Source: Hormiphora californensis (Eukaryota; Ctenophora; Tentaculata; Cydippida; Pleurobrachiidae). From it: a stretch of 64,000 bases of DNA. Below are positions 13,201-25,544 of this stretch, in pieces. The notes below the pieces were generated by a model. That model was given only the letters and a program-made list of their open reading frames with translations. It had not been told where the DNA came from and ran no database searches. The first letter of the stretch is position 1, and each line of letters starts with the position of its first letter. A program made the position numbers and the translations under genes. The stretch covers positions 5,359,488 to 5,423,487 of the forward strand of contig CM035358.1 in assembly GCA_020137815.1 (NCBI GenBank), read 5' to 3'.

Positions 13201-16200
13201 GATAGTAACCATGGTAACCATGGTAACACATGTATTTAACACGCGTGACCATGGTAACCATGGTAACACGCTTATTAAACACATGTATAACACAGGGTGA
13301 AAGCGACGCCGGAACTCTAATATCAACATCAGACACTGGTGATCGATACTCAATTGATACGGGCACCTACTCCACCGTGACCTCGGAGCAACAGTCCGAA
13401 TTCTCGATTGAAAATGCCACGGTAACTGATTCTGGAAACTACACCTGTAAATGGAATACCAGCCAGTTTGATCCTGAGGCCACTATGAACCTCAACCTGA
13501 GATGTAAGTGTTTAATTTGATAAGAGCAGTTGTCATGGGCGTGAACCCCTGTTGCCATGGGCGTGAACCCCTGTTGCTATGGGCGTGATCACCCCTGTTG
13601 CCATGGGCGTGAACCCCTGTTGCCATTGGCGTGAACCTCTGTTGCCTTGGGCGTGAACCTCTGTTGCCTTGGGCGTGAACCCCTGTTGTCATGGGTGTAA
13701 ACCCCTAGGTCGGGTGTAAGTGTTGAGATCATGTTGTTCTCAGGAGCTGGCTTCATTATGGTGGATTTTTTTGCATTGCTCAACCCTTTCTCTCTTCACA
13801 TTCAAATGGAACACAATTATAACACCCCTAATCCATATCTCTCTTTCAGCTCTCTCAATCGGTGACTCAACACAATACTCCCTCGACTACAACCTGACCC
13901 TGACATGCCTCTTCGAGGGAATGACAACGGGTGACATGACCTGGTCCTACAAGGGATCAGATCTCACCCCAGATGGATCAAGTATCATCGCGGAAACGGG
14001 CAATTTTGTTGATAACACAGTCACCTACACCCTCACAATCACAAATGCAACCCCAGAAAACAACGCTGGAGCTTACACGTGTACGGCAGACTTTAGTGAT
14101 GGAGACAGCATTGCGAGCTCCACCACAGTCGTAGTTAGGCGAGCAACAATTCTCTCCTCTACCGGTGCTTCACGAAGCAACATTATTGTTGATAGTGGTG
14201 ACATGGAAGCTAAATGTCAGTTCCTTGGAAACACCGCTCCTGGATCAGTAACCTGGTATAGTGATGGTGATGAGGTGACATTCGATGGAACTACGACAAT
14301 TCAAAATACAAACACGGAACAGCTAACGGATAGTATTGTATACTACTCCAACATCACTGTCAAGAGCTTCACAGAAAGTGACGCTGGTAATTACACATGT
14401 CTCTTTGCTACTTCCGATGGAAACGATCCCTCTGCGTCTGTCAATGTGGTCGTGGCCAGTGTAACTAATGACGAGTGTGTCTTTGTGGACGTCCAGCAGA
14501 GTTCCTCGGAGGAGATCTCTTGTAACTTCTCTGGGACAACAAATGCGACTGGGGTGTCCTTCACATACCCCAACGGTAGCAGTTATAGCGGTGATCTGAG
14601 TTCCAGTGGAATTGGATCTCTTGATGTGACCGATCTGTCATCTGCTTCTGACGGTAGTTACACCTGTGCCTTTGATATCGGTGGTGGAGATTCTGTATCC
14701 GCTGTGCAGAGGCTCGTCGCTCGAGGTAAAATTAATAATCAAAATGAATGAAAATAATAGATCATATTGTATTAGGAAATGTGTTAGGAAATGAGAGGAA
14801 GAAAGACAATTGTCTTTCTTCCTCTCATTTCCTAACACCTGATATCCTTCTTCCTCCCTCTCATTTCCTAACACCTGATATCCTTCTTCCTCCCTCTCAT
14901 TTCCTAACACCTGATATCCTTCTTCCTCCCTCTCATTTCCTAACCCCTGATTTCTCTCCCCCTCCCCATTTCCTAACACCTGATATCCTTCTTCCTCCCT
15001 CTCATTTCCTAACACCTGATATCTTTCTTCCTCCCTAACACCTGATATCCTACTTCAGAGGCCGTGGTCAGCACCTCAATGGGATCTACAACTATGAATC
15101 TCATCTCTGGATCTACCGTTTCCTTCACGTGTAATATTACCGGAGGAGCAAAGAGTGCCGCATGGTAGGTTGATATAGATAGAAAGGGTGATAGTTTGGG
15201 TGTTAGAGGGTGGTGGGTTTAGGTGGTTTTGGACTGTTTTTTGGGCTGTTTTGGGTATTGTTTGCCCATAAAAAGTGCTACATACACAAAGCTGCATGCA
15301 GCTATAGTAAAATATAGGCTTTTTTCGCTAGAATCATATCATCATCACGGTCATCTTTTTATTTCGGTCTCAGGATCTAATACTGCAGCACGCTCCAGTT
15401 AGGATCATGAGTTGTTCTACTGAGTGAACATACTAGTATAATATGGGGGGAGGGTACGGGATCATGAGTCATCACGTGTGGTAGAGGGGTAGTCAGTAGG
15501 GGGTGCTATTTGAAATTTGCATCACTGAAATCCATAAGTTAAGACGGATTCTGGTAGAGTAGGCCCTAATTAGCAAGTGTACGAAAGGGGAAGGTCTAGA
15601 TCTTTGTAATCTCTGTGTTCAGGGGGATTTTGTAGATAAGAAAAAGTTTAGAACTTATCCCCTAAAAACGACTGTTCCCGATATCTTAGAGCTCTAAAAC
15701 TTTGCAGATCAGCTTTATATGATAAAATACAAAGTTGGTAAAAATTTCAGACCTTTAGCTCAAAATTCATTTTCATGACCGGAATGAACTTTGTTCATTC
15801 TCTCAATCAGGAGTCCATTTGACTTCAGAATTTTATTAGAAATGTTTGGCAATCGATTATCTGCAAAATGCGACCAACGAGAGCCAAAACGGACCACCAC
15901 AAGACACGCGGTGATCTGATCTCCAAAGTCGGTCAGGACATTCATAATCCTTGCCAAATATGACCTAGTTTTGCACGGTTGCCGACATCGGATAGGTCTA
16001 AAATTTAGCACAGTGGCTCTAAACAATGTGTAGATGAGATTAGCAAAGTTTCAGGCTTAAAGCTCAAAATTCATTTTTATGACTGGAATGAACTTCGTTC
16101 ATTCTCTCAATCAGGAGGTCATTTGACTCCAGAATTTCAATAAATGTGTTTGGCAATCAATAAACTGCCAAATGGGATCGGATCACATTGGAGAATCTGA

Positions 16201-19200
16201 CCCAGCACCCGATGGATCAGATCACATTATAGAAATCTGGTCCACCAGCCCATGGATCAGATCACATTATAAGGATCTGGTCCACCACCCATGGATCAGA
16301 TCACATTTTAGGAATCTGGTCCACCAAACCATGGATCAGATCACATAACAGGGATCTTATTCACCAACCCATGGATCAGATCACATAACAGGTATCTTAT
16401 CCAACACCCCATGGATCAGATCAAATTAAAGGGATCTGATCTACCACCCATGGATCAGATCACATTATAGATATCTGATCCACCACCCCATGGATCAGAT
16501 CATATTATAGGGATCTGGTCCACCAACCCATGGATCAGATCACATAACAGGGATCTTATCCATCACCCCATGGATCAGATCACATTTTAGGGATCTGGTC
16601 CGCCAACCCATGGATCAGATCACATTATCAGGATCTGGTCCACCACCCATGGATCAGATCACATTTTAGGGATCTGGTCCGCCAACCCATGGATCAGATC
16701 ACATTATAAGGATCTAGTCCGCCAACCCATGGATCAGATCATATTATAAGGATCTAGTCCACCACCCATGGATCAGATCACATTTTAGGGATCTTATCCA
16801 CCAACCCATGGATCAGATATCATGTTAGGGATCTGGTCCACCACCCATGGATCAGATCACATTATAGGGATATGATCCACGAACTCATGGATCAGATCTC
16901 ATTTTAGGGATCTGATCTACCACCCATGGATCAGATCACATTATAGATGGGTTGGTGGACCAGATCCCTAAAATGTGATCTGATCCATGGGGTGATGGAT
17001 AAGATCCCTGTTATGTGATCTAATACATGAGTTAGTGGACTAGATCCCTATAATATGATCTGATCCATGGGGTGGTGGATCAGATATATAATGTGATCTG
17101 ATCCATGGGTGGTAGATCAGATCCCTAAAATGAGATCTGATCCATGGGGTGGTGGATCAGCTCTCTTTAATTTGATCTGATCCATGGGGTGATGGATAAG
17201 ATACCTGTTATGTGATCTGATCCATAGGTTGGTGGATAAGATCCCTAAAATGTGATCTGATCCATGGGTGGTGGACCAGATCCTTATAATGTGATCTGAT
17301 CCATGGGTTGGTGGACCAGATCCCTAAAATGTGATCTGGTTCATGGGGTAGTGGATCAAATCCCTATAATGTGATCTGATCCATGGGTGGTGGACCAGAT
17401 CCTTATAATGTGATCTGATCCATGGGTTGGCGGACCAGATCCCTAAAATGTGATCTGATCCATGGGGTGATGGATAAGATCCCTATTATGTGATCTGATC
17501 CATGGGTTGGTGGACCAGATCCCTAAAATGTGATCTGATCCATGGGGTAGTGGATCAGATCCCTATAATGTGATCTGATCCATGGGTGGTGGACCAGATC
17601 CTTATAATGTGATCTGATCCATGGGTTGGCGGACTAGATCCCTAAAATGTGATCTGATCCATGGGGTGATGGATAAGATCCCTATTATGTGATCTGATCC
17701 ATGGGTGGTAGATCAGATCTCTAAAATTAAATCTGATCCATGGGGTGGTGGATCAGCTCCCTTTAATTTGATCTGATCCATGGGGTGATGGATAAGATAT
17801 CTATAATGTGATCTGATCCATGGGTGGTAGATCAGATCCCTAAAATGAGATCTGATCCATGGGGTGGTGGATCAGCTCCCTTTAATTTGATCTGATCCAG
17901 GCAGGTGAGTAGAACTTCGCTCCTAATAAAAGGCTGCAATAAAAGGCTGCATTAAAAGGCTGCAATAAAAGGCTGCATTAAAAGGCTGCAATAAAAGGCT
18001 GCAATAAAAGGCTGCGATGGATCACGTATCCAACTGGATTAAAGCAGGAGAGACCGAAGCAGGAGAGACCGAATCGTCCTCCCCTAACAGTGTTTCGTTT
18101 CACTTATCGGTCTCTACCATAAGCGGTAGAGAGACCGAATCACCCGCCCCTAATTAAAATGATTCGTGCCATGTATCCAACTAAACCATAGGCGGTAGAT
18201 AGACGGAGATAGAGAGTTAGAGAGGTGAGAGTGAGAGATCCGAATCATGGACGACTAATCAAGTATTGTATCACGTTTCATGATATCCTCTAATTAATTA
18301 AATGAAAGGCGGTTACCTATAATTTGACTTAATCAGTGCCAATACGTGATTACTGATTTTCTACCGTTATTCGCCAATGTACACAATTCAGTAGAGCGGA
18401 ATCACACATAGTACTATGATAGGTGAACCAAGTGGTTGGGTGGTTCACCTGTCATTATGCTACACGCTCAATCAATAGATCTACCCTACCTCATTAGACC
18501 AACACTCTCAGTAGTTACTGACTACCTCTACTGAATCGTGAATCGATACGGAAAGACTAATGGAGAATACATAGCGGTAGAGAATCACGTATCGGGACCG
18601 ATGAGGTCTCATTGTCAATTGGTAACCGCTTTTCATTAGAGGATACCATGGTACGTGTGATACCATACCATGATTCTGATTTTTCACTCTCTCAGTTCTC
18701 ACTCGTACTCGCTCTCTATCTCGATCTCTCTATCGCCTATGGTCTAGTTGGATACGTGACACGAGTCACTATAATTAGGGGAAGGTGATTCGGTCTCTCT
18801 ACAGCCGATACGTGATACGAAACACTATTAGGGGAGGACGATTCGGTCTATCCCCCGCTTTAGTCTGGTTAGATACGTGATCCCTTGCAGCCTTTTATTG
18901 CAGCCTTTTATTGCAGCCTTTTATTGCAGCCTTTTATTGCAGCCTTTTATTGCAGCCTTTTTCTGCAGCCTTTTATTGCAGCCTTTTTCTGCAGCCTTTT
19001 ATTGCAGCCTTTTATTAGGAGCGAAGTTCTACTCACCTGCCCTGATCCATGGGGTGATGGATAAGATACCTGTTATGTGATCTGATCCATGGGTTGGTGG
19101 ATAAGAACCCTGTTATGTGATCTGATCCATGGATTGGTGGACCAGATCCCTAAAATGTGATCTGATCCATGGGTGGTGGACCAGATTTCTATAATGTGAT

Positions 19201-22200
19201 CTGATCCATCGGGTGCCGGGTCAGATTCTCCAATGTGATCCGATCCCATTTGGCAGTTTATTGATTGCCAAACACATTTATTGAAATTCTGAAGTCAAAA
19301 GACCTCCTGATTGAGAGAATTAACAAAGTTCATTCCAGTCATAAAAATGAATTTTGAGCTTTAAGCCTGAAACTTTGCTAATCTCTTCTACCAGATCCCT
19401 AAAATGTGATCTGATCCATGGGTGGTGGACCAGATCCTGATAATGTGATCTGATCCATGGGTTGGCGGACCAGATCCCTAAAATGTGATCTGATCCATGG
19501 GGTGATGGATAAGATCCCTGTTATGTGATCTGATCCATGGGTTGGTGGACCAGATCCCTATAATATGATCTGATCCATGGGGTGGTGGATCGGATATCTA
19601 TAATGTGATCTGATCCATGGGTGGTAGATCAGATCCCTTTAATTTGATCTGATCCATGGGGTGTTGGATAAGATACCTGTTATGTGATCTGATCCATGGG
19701 TTGGTGAATAAGATCCCTGTTATGTGATCTGATCCATGGTTTGGTGGACCAGATTCCTAAAATGTGATCTGATCCATGGGTGGTGGACCAGATCCTTATA
19801 ATGTGATCTGATCCATGGGCTGGTGGACCAGATTTCTATAATGTGATCTGATCCATCGGGTGCTGGGTCAGATTCTCCAATGTGATCCGATCCCATTTGG
19901 CAGTTTATTGATTGCCAAACACATTTATTGAAATTCTGGAGTCAAATGACCTCCTGATTGAGAGAATGAACGAAGTTCATTCCAGTCATAAAAATGAATT
20001 TTGAGCTTTAAGCCTGAAACTTTGCTAATCTCATCTACACATTGTTTAGAGCCACTGTGCTAAATTTTAGACCTATCCGATGTCGGCAACCGTGCAAAAC
20101 TAGGTCATATTTGGCAAGGATTATGAATGTCCTGACCGACTTTGGAGATCAGATCACCGCGTGTCTTGTGGTGGTCCGTTTTGGCTCTCGTTGGTCGCAT
20201 TTTGCAGATAATCGATTGCCAAACATTTCTAATAAAATTCTGAAGTCAAATGGACTCCTGATTGAGAGAATGAACAAAGTTCATTCCGGTCATGAAAATG
20301 AATTTTGAGCTAAAGGTCTGAAATTTTTACCAACTTTGTATTTTATCATATAAAGCCGATCTGCAAAGTTTTAGAGCTCTAAGATATCGGGAACAGTCGT
20401 TTTTAGGGGATAAGTTCTAAACTTTTTCTTATCTACAAAAACCCCCTGAACACAGAGATCACAAAGATCTAGACCTTCCCCTTTCGTACACTTGCTAATT
20501 AGGGCCTACTCTACCAGAATCCGTCTTAACTTTTGGGATATCTGTTGCAAAAAAAAATTTCCCCCAAATAGCACCCCCTAGTAGTCAGCCTTATGTCATC
20601 CCGAATAATATTAGGTTGCCCCATAGATATTCCCCATTTTCCACCGAATGCTATTATAGGTTATCCCATAGATATTATTAATATACTTACCCCTTGGCAA
20701 CGAAATCACGAATGGGTTTCTCAGGTATAAGGACGGAGACTCCTGGACGGATTACACTGAGGTGTCTAGTGAGGCAGTTGACTCATCCTCTCTCTACATG
20801 ATGGTCATTGAGGTTGATGTGACAGATAGTAGTGAAGGTAAGAGTGTCTCGACCAAATACAAGGAATAACAAAGTGTCTGCAGAGCATTGCAACTCGAGG
20901 AATCTGATCTAACTTATTTTAGCCAGCTAACATAAACAATATATTCTAATCACCCCACCTTATCACCTATTTCATCTCTAACCCAGCTCCTTTGTTTCAG
21001 CTAACTATACCTGCATGGGTACATACTACGACGACTTCTGCCCTACCTCTAAGACGTTCAACAGTTCAGAAATCAGTCTGAGTGTCATCTCCGCGACACC
21101 CATTACAAATCCTGCCAGCGCTACTATATTGGCGAATACACCCCATACAATGACCTGTGTGTTCCCTAATCCGTACAGTACGAGTGTGTCCTATGAGATC
21201 TCTTGGAGTTACAATGGCAAGGTAATTTGTAACCACTTATAACCACCCATAGCAACCACCAACCACCCGTAGCAACCACTAACCACCCGTAGCAACCATT
21301 AGCCACCCATAGTAACCACTTATAACCACCTATATCAACCACCAACCACCCGTAGCAACCATTAGCCACCCATAGCAACCACAAACCACCTATATCAACC
21401 ACTAACCACCCATAGCAACCATTAGCCACCCATAGCAACCACAAACCACCTATATCAACCACTAACCACCCATAGCAACCACTAACCACCCACTGTAACC
21501 AGTTATAACCGCCCATAAAAACCCTGACACCACTCTAACAACCACTCTAACCACCACTCTAACTACCACTAACCACCACTAACCACCACTAACCACCACT
21601 AACCACTCTAACCACCACTAACCACTCTAACCCATTTTTTCAGACGATGATGACGAACGGAGACTACTACTCAGATGGTTCCCTGTATATCAATGGATCC
21701 GTCAGTGATTCCGCTGTCGGAACGACCATCTCAACTACTCTGACACTTGATGAGGTACGTGTGTTAACATTGTGTGTTACCATGTTAACTACACTGTATT
21801 GTAACCATGGTAACCAAAGCAGACACTAACGTACCACTCTTCCATCTCACCAGGTTGACTCCAACGTTGCTGGTAGCTACGTGTGCACCATTAAGTGGGG
21901 AACAATCTACATCAAATCCTCTGCTGCTGTCATCATAGTTCAGTACATTACTACTGCTCCATCCACCACTAATGCTGTGGAAGGTGCCGATGCTGTCTTC
22001 ACCTGTGATACCTACGGAGAAGATGTCGCATCGATTGAGTTGTATAGCAGTGCCTACAGGCGATATAGTGGGTACAAGCAATTACACAGAAATCGATTCA
22101 TCTAATAACATGAACGCAACCTATGCGGAGATAACGATATCTAGTGTGACTGACTCTGATGCGGGGTGGTACTATTGCAATGCATCATTTAGTGATGGCT

Positions 22201-25200
22201 CTGTGTTATCTGACCCTGTGTACCTCTATATCTTCACAATCAATTCAACAACTGATACAGCCTGGGGTGTCAAATCTCTCCTGGCCTCCTTCTCCGTTGT
22301 TGCTGATGCCCAGCTGAGGAGCGATGGAGATGGTACCGCTCTGACAAGCAGCTCCGGATCTGATATCTACGCTACCATGAGTATTGCATGGGAGTACGCG
22401 GATGACGACACGTGGGTATCTGCTTCTACCGGTCGGTACAAGGTTGGATCCACGAGTGCGGGAACTGACGGTCTCAGTACCTCACCTCTCTCTGTTGGTC
22501 CTGTAAAGACTGCTGACGACGGTAAAGTACTCCGTGCCACTCTCACCTACTCATCAGACAGCTCCAACAACTTCTTTGGAGGTTCGATTGTAACATCTAA
22601 TATGACTCTCTACATGGCGACTATCAGCTCATTCAATGCTAGTGATGATAGCCCTATCGAGGGTTCTACAATCACCTTCACGTGTGTGGCATCTGGCAGC
22701 GCTCAACCCAACTTTACATTCTACACCTCTGGATCCACCATGGATACATCGCGGTTCACGTACGTTAGTGGACCCACAGTAACACAAGACGGAGATTATT
22801 ACACGGCAACTTATGAGACTACGACACTAATTGCAACTGTGCTGAATAATGGCCAGACGGTGTACTGTGAGGCTGATTATGGGTCTGGTGCTGGTACTGT
22901 TACTAGCGATATCACTGTGACAACATACTACGATTGTAGTGATGTTAGCATTACATCACTCGGTGCCTCAGGTAATTACTTAAATTAATTAATTAATTAG
23001 TAAATTACTTTAATTACTTTAATTACAATTGTGTTGCCACGCGTCTCTTATGACAAATCGTCCATACTACTATGAACTAAGTAGATACTTCTGATCTGAC
23101 TAAATTCACATGTAATTATATTGAATTAATTATATTAAATAGTATAGGGAAAACTAATACCAATACTTCTAGGATACGAGAATATCACAATCACCGACAG
23201 TGGAGATGGTACCTACAATGCGGATGTAACCTGCCCCGACAATAATTCCACAATCCGTTGGGAGTTAACTTGTAAGTATGCATGTGCTGCCTTCGTGTCT
23301 GTCTTTCTGGGGTCTTTCTATATTTCTGCGTAACTTTATATAACACCAGTGATTGCCAGTGTTCTCTATTTTTCATCTCCACAGCTCTGTCTACTACGAG
23401 TCCAACTCACAAAAGTATGATATACGGTGATATATATTACATGTACCCGTGCGGCGGCGCCACACGTATTTTGTATGGGTTGTTAGGTGTATGTCCTGTT
23501 ACCCCCAATCTCTAGCATGATTTTTTACAAGAAAAACTAACCCACCCCCCTCTCTAGCTTGATTTTTTACAAGAAAAACTAACCCCCCCATATCTAGCTA
23601 GATAGATAACCAAGTCGCAGATCAATTATCTCTTGACTTAGTTATCTATTGACTTGGTTATCTATTGATTTGGTTATCTATTGACTTGGTTATCTATTGA
23701 CTTGGTTATCTATTGACATGTTCTCAGTCTGCCTGCTCTCACAGCGGGCCGAAGGCCCGGTGTGAGCTAAGAGCTTACGCTAGCCCGAAGGGCTAGCGTA
23801 AGCGCTCAACTCGCCGAATTTACAGACGGCGTAGCATGGCAAGTTATCTAAAGTCGGATTTTTTGAAACTGTCACCCCCAAATGACCGTGCATGTGAAAT
23901 GTATCAATTTTGACGCGCACACCACACGTTAACATGTGATGTGACGCGCAAAAACATTCCGCGCACGAAAAGGGGGTGACAGTTTCAAAAAATCCGACTT
24001 TGCGAAAAAAGCCTGCGACTTGGTTATCTAACCCCTCATCTCCTCTTTGATTTGCGAAAAAAGCCTGCGACTTGGTTATCTAACCCCTCTTATCTCTAGC
24101 TTAATTGATGACAATTGGTTTACTAACTCTCTCTCATCTCCCAGCCTCATCTCGGAGTGCGGACAGTGCAACGTGTACAAAATCAACCGGCTCCTACAGC
24201 CCCAGCTACCTGTCAGCCTGTGCGCCACAATACCCAATCACCACTGGTTACGTGAAGAAGACCTGGAGTATTGGCAGCTACGGTATCGACGTGTGTACAT
24301 CTTCACCCACAGGAAGTACACTCCAGTACAACACTGTTAACATGCGGGCCAAGATGACAAATCCTAACGATACTGTCTGTGGCCCGTACGCCGTGGTACC
24401 CTGTTTGATCAACAATAACTGTACTCTACTGGTGGATGATGATTATACAACCACTGGATGCTCATTCGAGACGAGTAGCAGCAAGTTAAACCTCTTCTAC
24501 ACCGTCAAGTTTAACACATCCGTGTGGACAAATTCGGAGAGAAACGCCCTGAAGAACCCACAAAGTACTCTCAAGTTCTACAGCTGCTCAGAGACGTATG
24601 ACGAGACTATGTAAGTTAATAAGTTAATATGTTAATACAGTGGAGCTATATTAACCACCTTTAGTTTTACTTAACCACCTTTAAGTAACCACCTTTAGTT
24701 TTACTTAACCACCTTTTTCCCAACTCATTAATTCCTCATTTTAACCACATCTCTTCTCCTGCCCTACAGGAGCAAAAGAAAGAGATCAGCAGAGCTGGAT
24801 GAACCGGAGACAATTATAATGAACCGCCGAGCTGTTCCCGGTTTCCCCGACCACCTCACAGAAGACCTCCAAGAAGCAGATGAAGACAATCATGTTGTTT
24901 CCGAACAGGAGGACAAGTCAGTGATACAGGAAGATGCCAAGTTATCTTTGGTGGTTTTGGGCTGTATTGCTGGCATTGCTACCGTTATTATTCTCATATC
25001 TGCCTTGCTATTATGGCGAAGGTACGTTATTTTGTTGGGGAAAGTAACTCAGAGAATACAATACAACCCTATTCTCTGTTATCAAAAAAGAAGGGTATGA
25101 TTATGAGCAATATGGTTTTGTAAATTCACTCTTTATCTGGTTTTACGATCCTAACAAACTCTCCCTACCTCAGGAAAGAAACGCATGTTCCCCTTGCATC

Positions 25201-25219
25201 GACAGACACGGAAGCTTAG
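10235..25219 (+). CDS. Type I membrane receptor: signal peptide, many Ig domains, lectin-like Cys domain, furin-like site, one TM helix
   Basis: Exons: 10235-10292, 10435-10577, 10832-10982, 11195-11593, 11736-12064, 12300-12453, 12923-13029, 13296-13503, 13850-14725, 15059-15164, 20725-20837, 21001-21221, 21644-21754, 21854-22971, 23173-23271, 23385-23486, 24145-24610, 24770-25021, 25174-25219. Phases agree at every junction except inside 21854-22971, where one extra base near 22050 breaks the frame. With that allowed for, length is about 1685 residues. Residues 1-19 are a signal peptide (MLFNYCILLSVLIALVDSQ). Ig-like domains fill about 20-1400, some split by an intron near the Trp. About 1430-1586 is Cys-rich, with a C-x6-C then C pattern resembling rhamnose/galactose-binding lectins (tentative). 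KRKR-S at 1589-1593 is a furin-like site, then an acidic stretch, TM 1645-1669 and tail RRKETHVPLASTDTEA. No signalling motif in the tail. Role in recognition or adhesion is inferred. Confidence 0.82.
10670..10831 (+). repeat. Minisatellite at intron 3' end (CACTAACCCACGTCTTCTCC)
   Basis: Five or more copies of a ~24-bp unit, CACTAACCCACGTCTTCTCC plus ACCC, run up to the acceptor CATCCCTACCAG before the exon at 10832. Each copy carries the branchpoint-like CTAAC and a pyrimidine tract. Just upstream, the sequence around the 10577 donor (GATATTGTGCAATCGGGAAC) is also duplicated with one change. Confidence 0.8.
12546..12720 (+). repeat. 33-bp tandem repeat in intron
   Basis: About four copies of a unit containing GGTGAATTACTGCACAAAAC and ending AAGGTGATTCACCA. 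The GGTGAATxACC ends are themselves inverted, so copies can form hairpins. It lies between the exons ending at 12453 and starting at 12923. Confidence 0.75.
12722..12922 (+). repeat. Pyrimidine/CTAAC minisatellite with decoy acceptors
   Basis: Repeated CTCCCTAACTCTCCTCTCCC units lead to the acceptor CCCCCTTCAG at 12922. A copy of acceptor plus exon start (CCCCCTTCAGCTGCCTCCTT) lies about 90 bases upstream and a partial one (CCCCCTCCAGCTCC) earlier, so splice-site choice may be relaxed here. Confidence 0.75.
13520..13715 (+). repeat. ~21-bp minisatellite (GGGCGTGAACCCCTGTTGCC)
   Basis: About eight copies of a unit GGGCGTGAACCCCTGTTGCCAT with small variations, in the intron after the exon ending at 13503. 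Any reading frames across it are repeat artefacts. Confidence 0.8.
14785..15056 (+). repeat. 34-bp minisatellite at intron 3' end
   Basis: Six to seven copies of a unit containing CTCATTTCCTAACACCTGAT followed by ATCCTTCTTCCTCC, running to the acceptor ATCCTACTTCAG before the exon at 15059. Every copy carries CTAAC plus a pyrimidine tract. The start forms a small hairpin with the AGGAAATGAGAGGAAG stretch near 14775-14805. Confidence 0.8.
16190..16945. repeat. Satellite of ~40-bp units, left block
   Basis: Around 19 copies of a unit built on CCCATGGATCAGATCACATT and GGGATCTGGTCCACCA. It is the left arm of the large foldback; the orientation reverses near 16945. Confidence 0.85.
16946..17899. 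repeat. Satellite of ~40-bp units, right block (inverted)
   Basis: The same unit in reverse orientation (AATGTGATCTGATCCATGGG), about 24 copies, interrupted at 17900 by another transposon and resuming at 19042 to about 19860. No coding content. Confidence 0.85.
17900..19041. mobile_element. TIR element nested in the satellite, 8-bp target duplication
   Basis: Termini GGCAGGTGAGTAGAACTTCG are inverted at 17900 and 19041; CTGATCCA flanks both sides (17892-17899, 19042-19049). Subterminal tandem AATAAAAGGCTGC repeats occur at both ends (17930-18015 and 18886-19016), and the interior is palindromic. No transposase. The termini match those of the element at 35080-39035, so they form one family. 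Confidence 0.87.
21222..21640 (+). repeat. ACCACC-type minisatellite filling an intron
   Basis: The intron after 21221 consists of ~23-bp units such as AACCACCCGTAGCAACCACT, then shorter CTAACCACCA units, ending in CTAACCCATTTTTTCAG before the exon at 21644. The terminal units again contain CTAAC. Confidence 0.8.
22045..22075 (+). other. Single-base frame break within the 21854-22971 exon
   Basis: Upstream the exon reads in one frame to GEDVASIELYSSAY; downstream the Ig domain continues one base later (GTSNYTEIDSS). Exon length 1118 gives the wrong phase at the next junction, while 1117 would fit. So one base is in excess here. No usable intron fits within the few dozen bases. Confidence 0.75.
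23512..23725 (+). repeat. Short direct repeats in intron
   Basis: Two copies of TGATTTTTTACAAGAAAAAC, each preceded by CTAGC and followed by TAACCC, near 23518-23590; then about six copies of a 16-bp TTGACTTGGTTATCTA unit at 23630-23720. GACTTGGTTATCTAACCCCT recurs twice near 24015 and 24070. Confidence 0.7.
23748..23815. repeat. GC-rich hairpins
   Basis: Two adjacent palindromes: CGGGCCGAAGGCCCG and GCTTACGCTAGCCCGAAGGG with its complementary half. No function recognised. Confidence 0.6.
23851..24000. mobile_element. ~150-bp MITE with 27-bp inverted ends
   Basis: Ends read AAGTCGGATTTTTTGAAACT continuing GTCACCCCC, inverted at the right end. A related copy with the same GTCGGATTTT...GTCACC ends lies at 55784-55893. 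Located in the intron between exons ending 23486 and starting 24145. Confidence 0.7.
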
Positions 25220-25538
25220 CTGAACTATCGATGATCGATCTGATTAAATTGACCCTCGAGACACAGAATTAGGGCTGTCCAAACAGTCAGATCTATATAT
25301 TGTTGAGGGAATGATAACTTCTTTTAGTAATTTTTAGCCCCCCGCTACTGTGTAAGTGTGGGAGAGATATAGACTCTTCTATCATGTTGCGGAGTATGTA
25401 ATATGTATACTGTTTGTCTGTTTGTCTGTTTGTCTCAATTCAAGAGAAAAGTGCAGAAATGTTTAGTGTGTGACGTGTGTGACGTGTGTGTGTGTGTTTT
25501 AGATCTAAAAAGTGACAGTTGAACAAATATCAGATAAT

Positions 25539-25544
25539 AATAAA
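25539..25544 (+). terminator. Poly(A) signal AATAAA of the membrane Ig gene
   Basis: Canonical AATAAA about 320 bases after the stop at 25217-25219, followed by TATATT and a T-rich stretch. Consistent with the 3' end of the receptor transcript. Confidence 0.6.

Larger units (their letters stand above)
15497..20580. mobile_element. 5.1-kb hAT-like foldback element with exact 8-bp target duplication
   Basis: Termini TAGGGGGTGCTATTT are inverted at 15497 and 20580, and GTAGTCAG flanks both ends (15489-15496 and 20581-20588). The TAGGG start and 8-bp duplication fit hAT elements. Outer arms of about 600 bases enclose long runs of a ~40-bp satellite in opposite orientations. No transposase is seen, so it is non-autonomous. 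The right side has a second copy of the inner arm (about 19200-19390). It fills the intron between the exons ending at 15164 and starting at 20725, splitting an Ig domain at its Trp codon. Confidence 0.88.

Noticed and set aside
15760-16026. An 88-residue frame present twice (also at 20042-20308, opposite strand)
   Set aside because: It lies in the outer arms of the hAT-like foldback, so the duplication is structural; no recognisable domain.
16190-17899. CRISPR-like regular repeats
   Set aside because: Units are contiguous satellite copies without unique spacers, in a eukaryotic transposon.
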